Positions 24,363-32,499 of a stretch of 64,000 bases of DNA are shown here, piece by piece (the first letter of the stretch is position 1; every line of letters begins with the position of its first letter). Location of the stretch: NCBI GenBank assembly GCA_902528515.1, contig CABZTD010000005.1, positions 1-64,000 of the forward strand, given 5' to 3'. Below the pieces are notes generated by a model, which was not told where the DNA came from, did not search any database, and saw nothing but the letters and a program-made list of their open reading frames with translations. Both the position numbers and the translations under genes were made by a program. Origin of the DNA: K189A clade bacterium (GTDB taxonomy: Bacteria; Pseudomonadota; Gammaproteobacteria; Pseudomonadales; Azotimanducaceae).

Positions 24363-25727
24363 CTAAAAAGACTGCAGCACCTCAAGTGCCGCAGCCAGGG
24401 TCTTAACCCCGTGCACCTGCATCTTGCCTACTGCCTCCTTGGGCCTATTGGGAAAGGGTACGATCGCGTATTTAAAGCCGTGCTTTGCTGCTTCGCGTAG
24501 GCGCTCTTGACCGTTAGCCACCGGTCGCAGTTCTCCGGTTAAACCTAGCTCACCAAAGACGATCAGCTCTCGGGGCAGCACCCGATCGCGGAATGATCCT
24601 AGCACAGCAAGTAGCAGTGCAAGGTCAGCCCCAGTCTCGGTTATACGCACACCGCCAACAACGTTGGCGAACACATCTTGGTCGCCCAGCGCAATGCCAC
24701 AGTGCCGATGCAGTACCGCTAAGTGCATGGCCAAACGCTGCTGATCGAGGCCTACAGCCACCCGCTTAGGATAACCAGCCGTCACATCATCGACCAAGGC
24801 CTGCAGCTCCACCAAGAGCGGCCGGGTGCCCTCCCAAGTAACCGTGGCAATACTGCCGGGAGAATCCACATCACCACGCTGCAGAAATATGGCGGACGGG
24901 TTTGCGACTTCTTTCATGCCCAGATCGGTCATGGCGAAGATGCCAAGTTCGTTCACTGCACCGAATCGATTTTTATGACCACGCAGGGTGCGGTAGCGAC
25001 TTCCCGCTGGACTGTCCAACATCATGAAGCAGTCGATCATATGCTCCAACACCTTGGGCCCGGCGATTCCGCCTTCCTTGGTGATATGTCCCACCAGCAC
25101 AATGACAATGTCGTGCTGTTTCGCCAGGCGCGTAAAAAAAGAGGCCGTTTCACGCACTTGGGTGACAGAGCCTGGCGTGGAATCGAGGGCCTGCATTTGC
25201 ATGACCTGAATCGAATCAAGAATGACAACCTTGGGCCGCTGGCGTTCAACCAATTGCGCGATAACCTCCGCACGGGTTTCTGCGGCAACGTTTAGGTGTT
25301 CCATGGGTAGCTGCAGACGCTGGGCTCGCAGTGCCAACTGCTGGAGGGACTCTTCGCCTGTGACGTATAGCACCCCCTGATGCTGGGCTAATGCCGTAGA
25401 CGCCTGCAGCAGTAAGGTACTTTTCCCCGCACCGGGGTCGCCCCCAATCAGCACCACTGAACCCGGCACGAAGCCGCCTCCCAGCACTCGATCTAGCTCA
25501 GCAAAGCCTGTGCCAACGCGTTGGGCTTCAACAGCCTCCACTTCGCTAAGTTTGCGCGCTTGTGCTGTGACGCCTGCATAGCCCACAGAGGTCGAGGCAA
25601 TAGGTGTGATGTTAACTCGGCTTAGGGTATTCCAAGCGCCACAGGCACTGCATTGGCCCTGCCACTTTCCGTGCTCGGCGCCGCAGTCATTGCAAACATA
25701 CGCTGACTTTATTTTTGCCTTGGCCAT
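24363..25727 (-). CDS. radA: DNA repair protein RadA
   Basis: RecA-like ATPase that helps branch migration in recombinational repair. 454 aa. Order of domains: zinc finger (CNDCGAEHGKWQGQCSACGAW), RecA-type ATPase with Walker A GGDPGAGKSTL, the RadA-specific KNRFG motif (RGHKNRFGAVNELG), and a Lon-protease-like C-terminal domain (QDVFANVVGGVRITETGADL). Last gene of the rnr-...-dnaB run on this strand, 21 bp after dnaB. Confidence 0.96.
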   Translation of the reverse strand: MAKAKIKSAYVCNDCGAEHGKWQGQCSACGAWNTLSRVNITPIASTSVGYAGVTAQARKLSEVEAVEAQRVGTGFAELDRVLGGGFVPGSVVLIGGDPGAGKSTLLLQASTALAQHQGVLYVTGEESLQQLALRAQRLQLPMEHLNVAAETRAEVIAQLVERQRPKVVILDSIQVMQMQALDSTPGSVTQVRETASFFTRLAKQHDIVIVLVGHITKEGGIAGPKVLEHMIDCFMMLDSPAGSRYRTLRGHKNRFGAVNELGIFAMTDLGMKEVANPSAIFLQRGDVDSPGSIATVTWEGTRPLLVELQALVDDVTAGYPKRVAVGLDQQRLAMHLAVLHRHCGIALGDQDVFANVVGGVRITETGADLALLLAVLGSFRDRVLPRELIVFGELGLTGELRPVANGQERLREAAKHGFKYAIVPFPNRPKEAVGKMQVHGVKTLAAALEVLQSF

Positions 25728-25748
25728 AATGCTCAGCCCCGCTGCGAC

Positions 25749-27128
25749 TTATTGCACAAAGTCGTTGTACATTTCGTGGGCGAGGTCTTCGAACTTGGTG
25801 AGATTACTCGTAAATTTCAGCCGCACTTTGCCTATAGGACCGTTACGCTGCTTGCCGATGATGATCTCAGCGATACCGAGATCTTCGGTATTCTCGTTGT
25901 ACAACTCATCACGATAGATGAATAAAATTACGTCGGCGTCCTGCTCAATAGCGCCAGATTCGCGCAAATCACTGTTCATCGGACGTTTATCTGGACGAGA
26001 TTCCAGGGCTCGGTTCAGCTGGGACAGTGCAATCACCGGACACTTCATTTCCTTTGCCAGCCCTTTTAGAGAGCGAGAAATTTCAGAAATTTCCGTCGCC
26101 CGGTTCTCGCTGTCTTTAGCGGTACGCATCAGCTGTAGGTAGTCGACCATGATCATGTCGAGGCCCCCTGTCTCTCGCGCCACGCGACGGGCCCGGGAGC
26201 GTACTTCGCCCGGGGTCAAAGCCGCGGTATCGTCGATGTACAGCCTTTTGTCTTTCAGCTGACTGACCGCGCTGGCGAAACGGGTCCAGTCTTCGTCCTT
26301 AAGGTCACCGGTGCGCATGCGCGTCTGGTCAATGCGCCCAAGGCTCGACAGCATCCGCATCAAAATCTGCTCCGATGGCATCTCCATACTGAATACCAGT
26401 ACCGCGCCACCCGTCATCACCGCATGCTCCACCATGTTTACGGCAAATGCTGTTTTACCCATGGAAGGTCGCGCGGCGACAATGACCAGATCGGACTTTT
26501 GCCAGCCCGTTGTCATGCGATCCAGGTCCTCAAAACCCGATGCTTGACCAGTAAGCGCGCCCTTGGTCTGACGAAGGAACTCGACTTTTTCAACGGCCTT
26601 TGTAAGCAGCGGAGCCACTTTTTCTGGCCCGCTGTCTTTCAGGCGATTTTCCGCGATTTGGAAGACCGCCTGTTCTGCCAGCTCGAGCAGTGTGTCAGTA
26701 TCACGGCCCTCCGGCGTAAAGGCAGACTCCGCGATTTGATTGGCTGCACCAATCAGCTGGCGCATCACCGAGCGTTCTCGCACGATTTTTCCATAGGCCA
26801 CCACGTTGCTCGCACCTAACGTTGATTCCGCCAGTTCCGCCAAATAACTTATGCCGCCGGCCTTGTCGAGTAAACCTTTGGAAGTCAGACGTTCGGCAAC
26901 GGTCACCGCGTCGAGGAGATTATCGTCGGACGCTAGGTCGTTAATGGCCTCAAAAATAATCTGATGTTGGGTGCGGTAAAAATCCGACGCGGCCAGTATT
27001 TCAATTACATCGAACCATGCTCTATCGTCGAGCATCAGCCCCCCCAGCACAAGTTGCTCTGCCTCGATGGAATGAGGGGGAACCTTAAGCGCGGTAACCG
27101 GGTTGCTGTCTGGGACGTATTCGGACAT
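25749..27128 (-). CDS. dnaB: Replicative DNA helicase DnaB
   Basis: Hexameric 5'-3' helicase at the replication fork. 459 aa. N-terminal DnaB domain (PPHSIEAEQLVLGGLMLDD) and RecA-like domain with Walker A AARPSMGKTAFAVNM, Walker B MIMVDYLQLMR, and the LSQLNRALESR/DLRESGAIEQDADVI signatures. No intein. Located between rplI and radA, the expected order. Confidence 0.97.
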   Translation of the reverse strand: MSEYVPDSNPVTALKVPPHSIEAEQLVLGGLMLDDRAWFDVIEILAASDFYRTQHQIIFEAINDLASDDNLLDAVTVAERLTSKGLLDKAGGISYLAELAESTLGASNVVAYGKIVRERSVMRQLIGAANQIAESAFTPEGRDTDTLLELAEQAVFQIAENRLKDSGPEKVAPLLTKAVEKVEFLRQTKGALTGQASGFEDLDRMTTGWQKSDLVIVAARPSMGKTAFAVNMVEHAVMTGGAVLVFSMEMPSEQILMRMLSSLGRIDQTRMRTGDLKDEDWTRFASAVSQLKDKRLYIDDTAALTPGEVRSRARRVARETGGLDMIMVDYLQLMRTAKDSENRATEISEISRSLKGLAKEMKCPVIALSQLNRALESRPDKRPMNSDLRESGAIEQDADVILFIYRDELYNENTEDLGIAEIIIGKQRNGPIGKVRLKFTSNLTKFEDLAHEMYNDFVQ

Positions 27129-27271
27129 GTAGGTATTTTTGTGACAAAAACGCGTTTTGCTGCGAGCTTGGAAGACTCCTCCTATCCGGGAACTTTTGCA
27201 AGACTTGCAAGACGTAGACCCTTAATGACGGTCTTAATCACGGCATAGAGCAAATTGAGTCTGAACAAACG

Positions 27272-27302
27272 CGAAAAAAAACGGGCGAAGCCCGCTTTTT
27301 TG
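27272..27302 (-). terminator. Rho-independent terminator after rplI
   Basis: CGGGC-GAA-GCCCG hairpin (27282-27294) flanked by eight A on one side and five to six T on the other, so it can act on both strands. It lies just downstream of rplI on the minus strand and would separate the ribosomal protein unit from dnaB. Confidence 0.8.
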
Positions 27303-27323
27303 AGCTAGCAAAGATAGCGGGAA

Positions 27324-27770
27324 TTATTCCTCGACCACTGCCACCTTAATATCCACTGTGACATCAGAGTGCAGCTGCAGAGCAATGTCGTATTCGCCCA
27401 AGGCACGAATCGCGCCTTCGGGCATACGCACTTCGCTGCGCTCCACTTCATGACCATCAGCGACCAAGGCGTCGGCAATATTCTGCGTGCCCACGGAGCC
27501 GTACAGACGACCCTCTTCGCCCGACTTCATCATGATAGTGACAATGTGCTCTTGCAGCTTCTCTGCACGGCTTTGGGCTTCGCCCAGCTTTTCATTTGCA
27601 CTCTTTTCTAGCTCCGCTCGGCGGGCTTCGAATACTTCGCGGTTCGCCGCATTGGCCTGCACCGCCTTTTGCCGAGGGATTAGGAAATTACGTGCAAAAC
27701 CCGGCTTTACCGAGACCTCGTCACCAAGGTCGCCAAGGTTATTCAGTCGCTCCAACAGAATTACGTTCAT
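27324..27770 (-). CDS. rplI: 50S ribosomal protein L9
   Basis: 148 aa. MNVILLERLNNLGDLGDEVSVKPGFARNFLIPRQKAV is the N-terminal rRNA-binding signature; the long central helix (~40-75) and C-terminal domain (LYGSVGTQNIADAL ... EYDIALQLHSDVTVDIKVAV) are complete. Third gene of rpsF-rpsR-rplI, 17 bp after rpsR, followed by a terminator. Confidence 0.97.
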   Translation of the reverse strand: MNVILLERLNNLGDLGDEVSVKPGFARNFLIPRQKAVQANAANREVFEARRAELEKSANEKLGEAQSRAEKLQEHIVTIMMKSGEEGRLYGSVGTQNIADALVADGHEVERSEVRMPEGAIRALGEYDIALQLHSDVTVDIKVAVVEE

Positions 27771-27787
27771 GATTTTTCCCCAGTCCG

Positions 27788-28000
27788 TTATTTGTGTTGA
27801 TCGGTGTAGGGAATCAATGCCAGATAGCGAGCACGTTTGATCTGTTTCGCTAGGTTGCGTTGGAAACGCGCCGACGCGCCAGTAATTCGGCTTGGTACAA
27901 TTTTCCCAGTTTCGCCAACAAACTGGCGTAGGGAGTCGAGGTCTTTATAGTCCACCTCAAGATCTTTGAAATTAACCTGTGGTCTTCTTCCACCTCTCAT
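27788..28000 (-). CDS. rpsR: 30S ribosomal protein S18
   Basis: 70 aa. [43 protein letters not shown] is the S18 core. The N-terminus lacks the cysteine found in some S18 forms. Overlaps the end of rpsF by 4 bp (ATGA), matching tight S6-S18 coupling. Confidence 0.97.
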   Translation of the reverse strand: MRGGRRPQVNFKDLEVDYKDLDSLRQFVGETGKIVPSRITGASARFQRNLAKQIKRARYLALIPYTDQHK

Positions 28001-28461
28001 GATTCGGCCTCCTCTGTGGCTTCTGGCTCACTTGACTGTGCTTGCACAGATGCTTCCTCCTTCGTCTCGGCAGCAGCGGCTCGCGACGCGAAATCTTCCT
28101 GTCGGCGGCGATCGCGCTCGCGATCTTTCTCCTGCTCACGCAGCTCTTCTTCGTAAAGCTTGGAGTTTCCTATTTCAGCAGCATCGCGGCGGATGATCAG
28201 GTTGCGAATAACCGCGTCGTTGAAGCGAAAGGCGCTTTCTAGTTCTTCAATGGTCTCTTGCCCTACTTCTACATTCATTAAGATGTAGTGCGCCTTGTGT
28301 ATCTTGGCGATGGGATAGGCCAACTGTCTGCGGCCCCAATCTTCGGTGCGATGCACGACCCCATTGCCCCGCTCGATTACGCCCTGATAGCGTTCGACCA
28401 TGCCTGGCACTTGATCACTTTGATCAGGGTGCACCAAAAAAACGATTTCATAATGTCGCAT
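27997..28461 (-). CDS. rpsF: 30S ribosomal protein S6
   Basis: 154 aa. The first ~100 residues are canonical S6 ([39 protein letters not shown]). The last ~55 residues form a charged tail, first basic/acidic ([16 protein letters not shown]), then Ala/Glu-rich and ending EATEEAES. E. coli S6 carries a glutamate tail added by RimK, so an acidic end is not strange, but the length is above the E. coli protein. S6 binds S18 in the 30S platform; the gene leads the rpsF-rpsR-rplI unit. Confidence 0.97.
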   Translation of the reverse strand: MRHYEIVFLVHPDQSDQVPGMVERYQGVIERGNGVVHRTEDWGRRQLAYPIAKIHKAHYILMNVEVGQETIEELESAFRFNDAVIRNLIIRRDAAEIGNSKLYEEELREQEKDRERDRRRQEDFASRAAAAETKEEASVQAQSSEPEATEEAES

Positions 28462-28679
28462 TGCGCTTCCTTATGGTTGTAGCCCCCAGCGTTCATGTTC
28501 TGTGGAGCAAGGATATAAACGGACCTAGTTCAGCCCCGCTAGATTCGTTGCCACTTCATTTTAGGGGCGGCAGAGTATGCACGCAACCGCGTTGTCGATC
28601 GCTGCAAAGAGTTTTTCGGTCTTTTTGCGGTGTGAATTAAGTTCGTAAAGTGTCTTGCGCGCGCGGGGCATGGTCAGTC
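28462..28679 (-). promoter_or_regulatory. rpsF upstream leader region
   Basis: 218 bp between rlmB and rpsF on the minus strand. TTTATAT (within the complement of ggatataaac near 28511-28520) could be a -10, leaving a short leader of about 50 nt. Gammaproteobacterial rpsF mRNAs can carry an S6:S18-binding structure; I could not confirm one by eye. Confidence 0.3.
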
Positions 28680-29414
28680 TCATTGCCGACGTTGACGAAC
28701 GACCTCATAAAGCAAGACTCCCGTTGCCACACTCACGTTGAGGCTCTCCACCTTGCCGAGCATGGGAATGCTCACCAGCTTGTCACAGAGACTGCGCGTT
28801 AGGCGTCGCAATCCCCGACCCTCTCCGCCCATCACCAAGGCTATGGCGCTAGAGCTGTCTAAAGACTGCCAGACCTCATCGCCGTTTGCATCGGCCCCGA
28901 AGAGCCAAACACCCTGCTCCTTCAACCATGCCAGAGTTCGCGCCAGATTCGTAACCTGCACGATGAACAAATCCTCGGCCCCGCCCTGAGCGGTTTTCAT
29001 CGCCACGGCGCTGAGTGGCGCGCTATTGCGCTTGGGCACAATGACGACATCGACCGCCGCCGCGTTGGCCGTGCGCAGACAGGCACCCAGGTTGCGCGGA
29101 TCTGTGATGCTGTCGAGCACCAGTATCACGGGGGTCGGCCCTAACTCTGCCCAGCGCTGCTGCAGGGTCTTTTCATCGGCCAGCTGGCGCGTGTGGCATT
29201 CCAGCAGCACACCTTGGTGAGCTCCCTCAATATCGCGCCTTTCGAACCAAGCTTCGTCAATTACCCGATAACGCACACCAGATTCCCGCGCCATGCCGAT
29301 CAACTCGTTGAATCGCGCATCGCGGCGCCCCTTTATCACGTACAGGTTTCGCGCCAGGCTCGGCGTGTCACGCAGCGCTGCGCGCACAGCCTGAATGCCA
29401 ATCACCTCATCCAT
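28680..29414 (-). CDS. rlmB: 23S rRNA (guanosine-2'-O)-methyltransferase RlmB
   Basis: SpoU-family methyltransferase modifying Gm2251 in 23S rRNA. 244 aa with an N-terminal substrate-binding domain (VIGIQAVRAALRDTP) and the trefoil-knot SPOUT domain: LVLDSITDPRNLGACLRTANA (motif 1), VMGGEGRGLRRL (motif 2) and IPMLGKVESLNVSVATGVLLYE (motif 3). Overlaps rnr by 8 bp. Confidence 0.96.
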   Translation of the reverse strand: MDEVIGIQAVRAALRDTPSLARNLYVIKGRRDARFNELIGMARESGVRYRVIDEAWFERRDIEGAHQGVLLECHTRQLADEKTLQQRWAELGPTPVILVLDSITDPRNLGACLRTANAAAVDVVIVPKRNSAPLSAVAMKTAQGGAEDLFIVQVTNLARTLAWLKEQGVWLFGADANGDEVWQSLDSSSAIALVMGGEGRGLRRLTRSLCDKLVSIPMLGKVESLNVSVATGVLLYEVVRQRRQ

Positions 29415-31803
29415 CAGTCTTTCTCTTGCGCCGTTTCATGGCTTTAGGTGTCGCCTGCTTTTTCTTCTTTGTGGTCTTCCCGTTCTTCCAGGGTTCCTTG
29501 CCTTTGGTGTCGGACGGGGATTTTTTGGTCTGGGCATTTTTCGTCGAAACCGGTGACTTTTGCTTGCCCAGCTTCTTCTGCGATACCACCAGCTGCAGCT
29601 CAATTTTGCCTTGGGGCGGTTCGACATTGGCGACGGTGACCAACAGGGGCTCTCCCAGGGTAAATCGCTCGCCGCTACGATCACCAATCAAGCTTTGCTT
29701 ACGAGAATCATAGCGAAAGTAATCGTGCCCCAAGTCAGATATATGCAGCAGACCCTGCACAAAGAAACCGTCGAGATCTACGAAGAGGCCGAATTCCGTC
29801 ACAGCGACGATGGTGCCGGGAAGCTGTTCACCAAGGTGCTGCTTTACCAAGTCACACTTAAGCCAGGCTTCTACCGTCCAGCCAGCCGATTCGGCGCGTC
29901 GTTCGTTAGTAGAGCAATGCTCACCAAGGTCGTTAAGCTGTTCTATAGAGGGAACCCAACCACCTCGATTGGTTTTGCCCTGCAAAATGGACTTGATGGC
30001 GCGATGCACGAGCAAATCCGGGTAGCGTCGTATGGGGCTGGTGAAATGCATATAGCGCTCTAGCCCAAGACCAAAGTGGCCGACGTTGTTCGGCCCGTAG
30101 ACCGCCTGCTTCATGCTGCGCAGTATCAGTTGCTGGTATAGCCAGCCTTGATTTTTATTTGCGATTTCTCTCAGCAGGGTTTGATAGGTCTTAGAACTGG
30201 GCACCCCGTCCGGCAGCTTTAGACCTACGGCCATCAAGTCTGCGCGCAAAGTTTCGAGCTTGAGCACATCAGGGGCTTCGTGCAGACGGTAAAGCGAGCG
30301 ACTGTCGTTGGCTTCGACGAAGGCTGCGGCGCAGACGTTGGCGTTGATCATGGCTTCTTCAATGATCTGGTGCGCCTGCAGTCTGGCAACCTGCTGAACA
30401 CCAGTAACATGGCCTTGCTCAATGTCGATGACGCCCTCGCGGCTATCGAAGTCGAGGCCGCCGCGTTCGTCCTTGGCGCCGCGAAAGGCTTTATGCACCT
30501 CGGCTAGCGCCGAGACGGACTTATTAACAGCAGCGCGATCCTCGTCCCGACACGGCAGAAGTGCCTTTTTATCGATATGAGCCTGCACCTCTTCGTAGGT
30601 CAATCGACCATGAGATCGGATGAGAGCGTCATAAAAGGTAAAGGTGCGCACCATGCCCTTCGGCGACACTTGCATTTCGCAAACCAAGGCCAAACGAGAC
30701 ACATTGGGTTTGAGCGAACACAGCTCATTTGAAATGGCTTCGGGCAGCATGGGTACGACGTGGCCGGGCAGATAGACCGACGTTGTGCGTTCGGCTGCCT
30801 CGTTATCCAACACAGATCGGGGTTTCACGTAGTTAGCAACATCGGCAATGGCTACCACCAGCCTCCAGCCCTTTTGCTCGCCGAGGGACTCGGCAAAAAC
30901 CGCATCATCAAAGTCTTTGGCGGAAGCCCCATCAATCGTCACCAAGGGTAGCTGAGTGATGTCGCGCCGGTCTTTATGCTGTTTTGAGTCAACTTGCTTA
31001 GGCAGCCGCTGGGCGGCTCGGAGCACTGCATCTGGCCAATGCCGAGGGATGCTCAAACTCTCCAGCGTCGCCTCTATGGCCTGGGCGACCACTGAGGCAT
31101 TTGGCATCACATCCCGAATTCGGCCAACCGGCCCAAAACGGTCATGATCAGTAATTTCAACACGGACCGCATCGCCTTGCACAGCGGCGCCAGTTCCCTC
31201 TGGCAGGCTGATGCGGCCCTCAATGCTTCGGGCAATCGGTTCCACGTAAGGATAGCGACCTAGCTTCTTAAGTATGCCAACCACCGGAAGGCTGCTGCGC
31301 TGACTAATCGACATTACCAAGGCACCGACGCCGCTGGCCTGTTCGACTCGATGATAGACGACCGTGTCGCCTAGCCGCGCGGCAGGAACGTCTTTGCGCC
31401 GATCTTGCGACCTGATGATGGGCAAACCGTCTACCGCTAGCTTGCCGCCATAGCCTGTTACTTCGCCTTGCACAGCACCTTGCAAAGTATCGATTTGCGC
31501 TTCGGTTTCAGGCACCCGGGGCATCTTGCCTAGACCTTGGCTATTCGCCCGCGCCTTGGCCAAGGCGTAGCGATGTCCATCTCGCTCGGTGATCTCGCCC
31601 TGCCTGATCAGGCCCTTGAGTAATTGTCGTGCTCGCTTAATCTCGTGCGGCGCCTTGGCGCCAAGCGCGGCGGTAATGGCCTGCCACGATTGCGGCTGAT
31701 CATCTGACAAAAACGTTAGCAAAGAACGGGCGTTGAGCTTTTCCAGGCTACGCGGCGGCGGAGGTGGCGCTTTGTCGTCGGTAGGTTTCGTCAAGATTGA
31801 CAC
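29407..31803 (-). CDS. rnr: Ribonuclease R
   Basis: Processive 3'-5' exoribonuclease of the RNB family. About 798 aa. N-terminal helix-turn-helix-like region, cold-shock domains, the catalytic RNB domain (LVTIDGASAKDFDDAVFAE holding the metal-binding aspartates; HFGLGLERYMHFTSPIRRYPDL), an S1 domain (GTIVAVTEFGLFVDLDGFFVQGLLHIS) and a Lys-rich C-terminal tail. The N-terminus includes a run of six prolines. The track start is GTG 31803; TTG at 31794 has AAGGTG six bases upstream and may be the true start. Confidence 0.96.
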   Translation of the reverse strand: MSILTKPTDDKAPPPPPRSLEKLNARSLLTFLSDDQPQSWQAITAALGAKAPHEIKRARQLLKGLIRQGEITERDGHRYALAKARANSQGLGKMPRVPETEAQIDTLQGAVQGEVTGYGGKLAVDGLPIIRSQDRRKDVPAARLGDTVVYHRVEQASGVGALVMSISQRSSLPVVGILKKLGRYPYVEPIARSIEGRISLPEGTGAAVQGDAVRVEITDHDRFGPVGRIRDVMPNASVVAQAIEATLESLSIPRHWPDAVLRAAQRLPKQVDSKQHKDRRDITQLPLVTIDGASAKDFDDAVFAESLGEQKGWRLVVAIADVANYVKPRSVLDNEAAERTTSVYLPGHVVPMLPEAISNELCSLKPNVSRLALVCEMQVSPKGMVRTFTFYDALIRSHGRLTYEEVQAHIDKKALLPCRDEDRAAVNKSVSALAEVHKAFRGAKDERGGLDFDSREGVIDIEQGHVTGVQQVARLQAHQIIEEAMINANVCAAAFVEANDSRSLYRLHEAPDVLKLETLRADLMAVGLKLPDGVPSSKTYQTLLREIANKNQGWLYQQLILRSMKQAVYGPNNVGHFGLGLERYMHFTSPIRRYPDLLVHRAIKSILQGKTNRGGWVPSIEQLNDLGEHCSTNERRAESAGWTVEAWLKCDLVKQHLGEQLPGTIVAVTEFGLFVDLDGFFVQGLLHISDLGHDYFRYDSRKQSLIGDRSGERFTLGEPLLVTVANVEPPQGKIELQLVVSQKKLGKQKSPVSTKNAQTKKSPSDTKGKEPWKNGKTTKKKKQATPKAMKRRKRKTDG

Positions 31804-31850
31804 CTTGTTATTGAGTTAAGTAAAGTCCGCCGCCCTATCGGATCACGCTT

Positions 31851-31937
31851 GCCCAGGTGGTGAAATTGGTAGACACGCTAGCTTCAGGTGCTAGTGGGGG
31901 CAACCCCGTGGAGGTTCAAGTCCTCTCCTGGGCACCA
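31851..31937 (+). tRNA. tRNA-Leu (anticodon CAG)
   Basis: 87 nt including encoded CCA. Acceptor stem GCCCAGG pairs with CCTGGGC. D-arm GGTGAAATTGGTAGACAC. Anticodon stem CTAGC/GCTAG with loop TTCAGGT, so the anticodon is CAG, reading CUG. A long variable arm (GTGGGGGCAACCCCGT) is typical of leucine tRNA; T-arm GAGGTTCAAGTCCTC. TTGAGT at 31811 may be a -35. In related genomes a tRNA-Leu lies near rnr; here the region beyond its 3' end is the accessory segment to 41.3 kb. Confidence 0.97.
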
Positions 31938-32499
31938 TTCAGAAGTTTTCGCAATTGCTTCCGACACTTCTTTGACGTCCTTAGGGCGAGTTTGCAGCAG
32001 TGCATTCTGCCACCGCGAAGCGCGCATTACTGGCTTGTTTACTGGAATTTCTGGACTCTGCTCTGGGATCTATGCGAATTCACGACTCCTCGCAGTTCAG
32101 GTGTTGTAGAGATCTTGTTGTGGAGATGCATGACCAAGCTATCCCAGCAGCATCCATGCTTTCTTTAGATAATTCTTGGCCAACCTTTGGTTAACAAATA
32201 TTTGGTAACTTTTAGTGCCTGCTGGGTGCTACCGACAGAGGCTTATAGAACCAACAACCAACGAGTACTTATCGCTGCGACTGATAATCATTGGCCTACA
32301 ACGGTTTTCACACAGTATTTTCATTGATCTTTTTACAAGCACCAGTTGCTTTTAAACCTAACGTAAATCGGTTATTGCTTGGTTACTCTAACTTCCTAAT
32401 TTAGCTGCAATTTTCTCGGTTTTTGGCTCAAAAAAAACCTCGACGGGAAGGTGAGAATGCGTAACATTCGCGGCCTAACCAAGAGCAAGGAGAGTTGAG
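31938..32499. other. 562-bp gap between tRNA-Leu and TonB receptor 2
   Basis: No gene supported. The ORFs at 31857-32194 read through the tRNA and look like chance. The second half is AT-rich and probably carries the receptor promoter. A small inverted repeat GAATG-CGTAA-CATTC lies near 32455-32470, about 30 bp before the start codon. No clear tRNA terminator was seen. Confidence 0.5.

Noticed and set aside
24723-25295. 190-codon plus-strand ORF
   Set aside because: Mirror of radA coding sequence; no ribosome-binding site or family features.
31857-32194. Three overlapping ORFs reading through the tRNA-Leu
   Set aside because: They start inside the tRNA and have no coding features; the tRNA is unambiguous.
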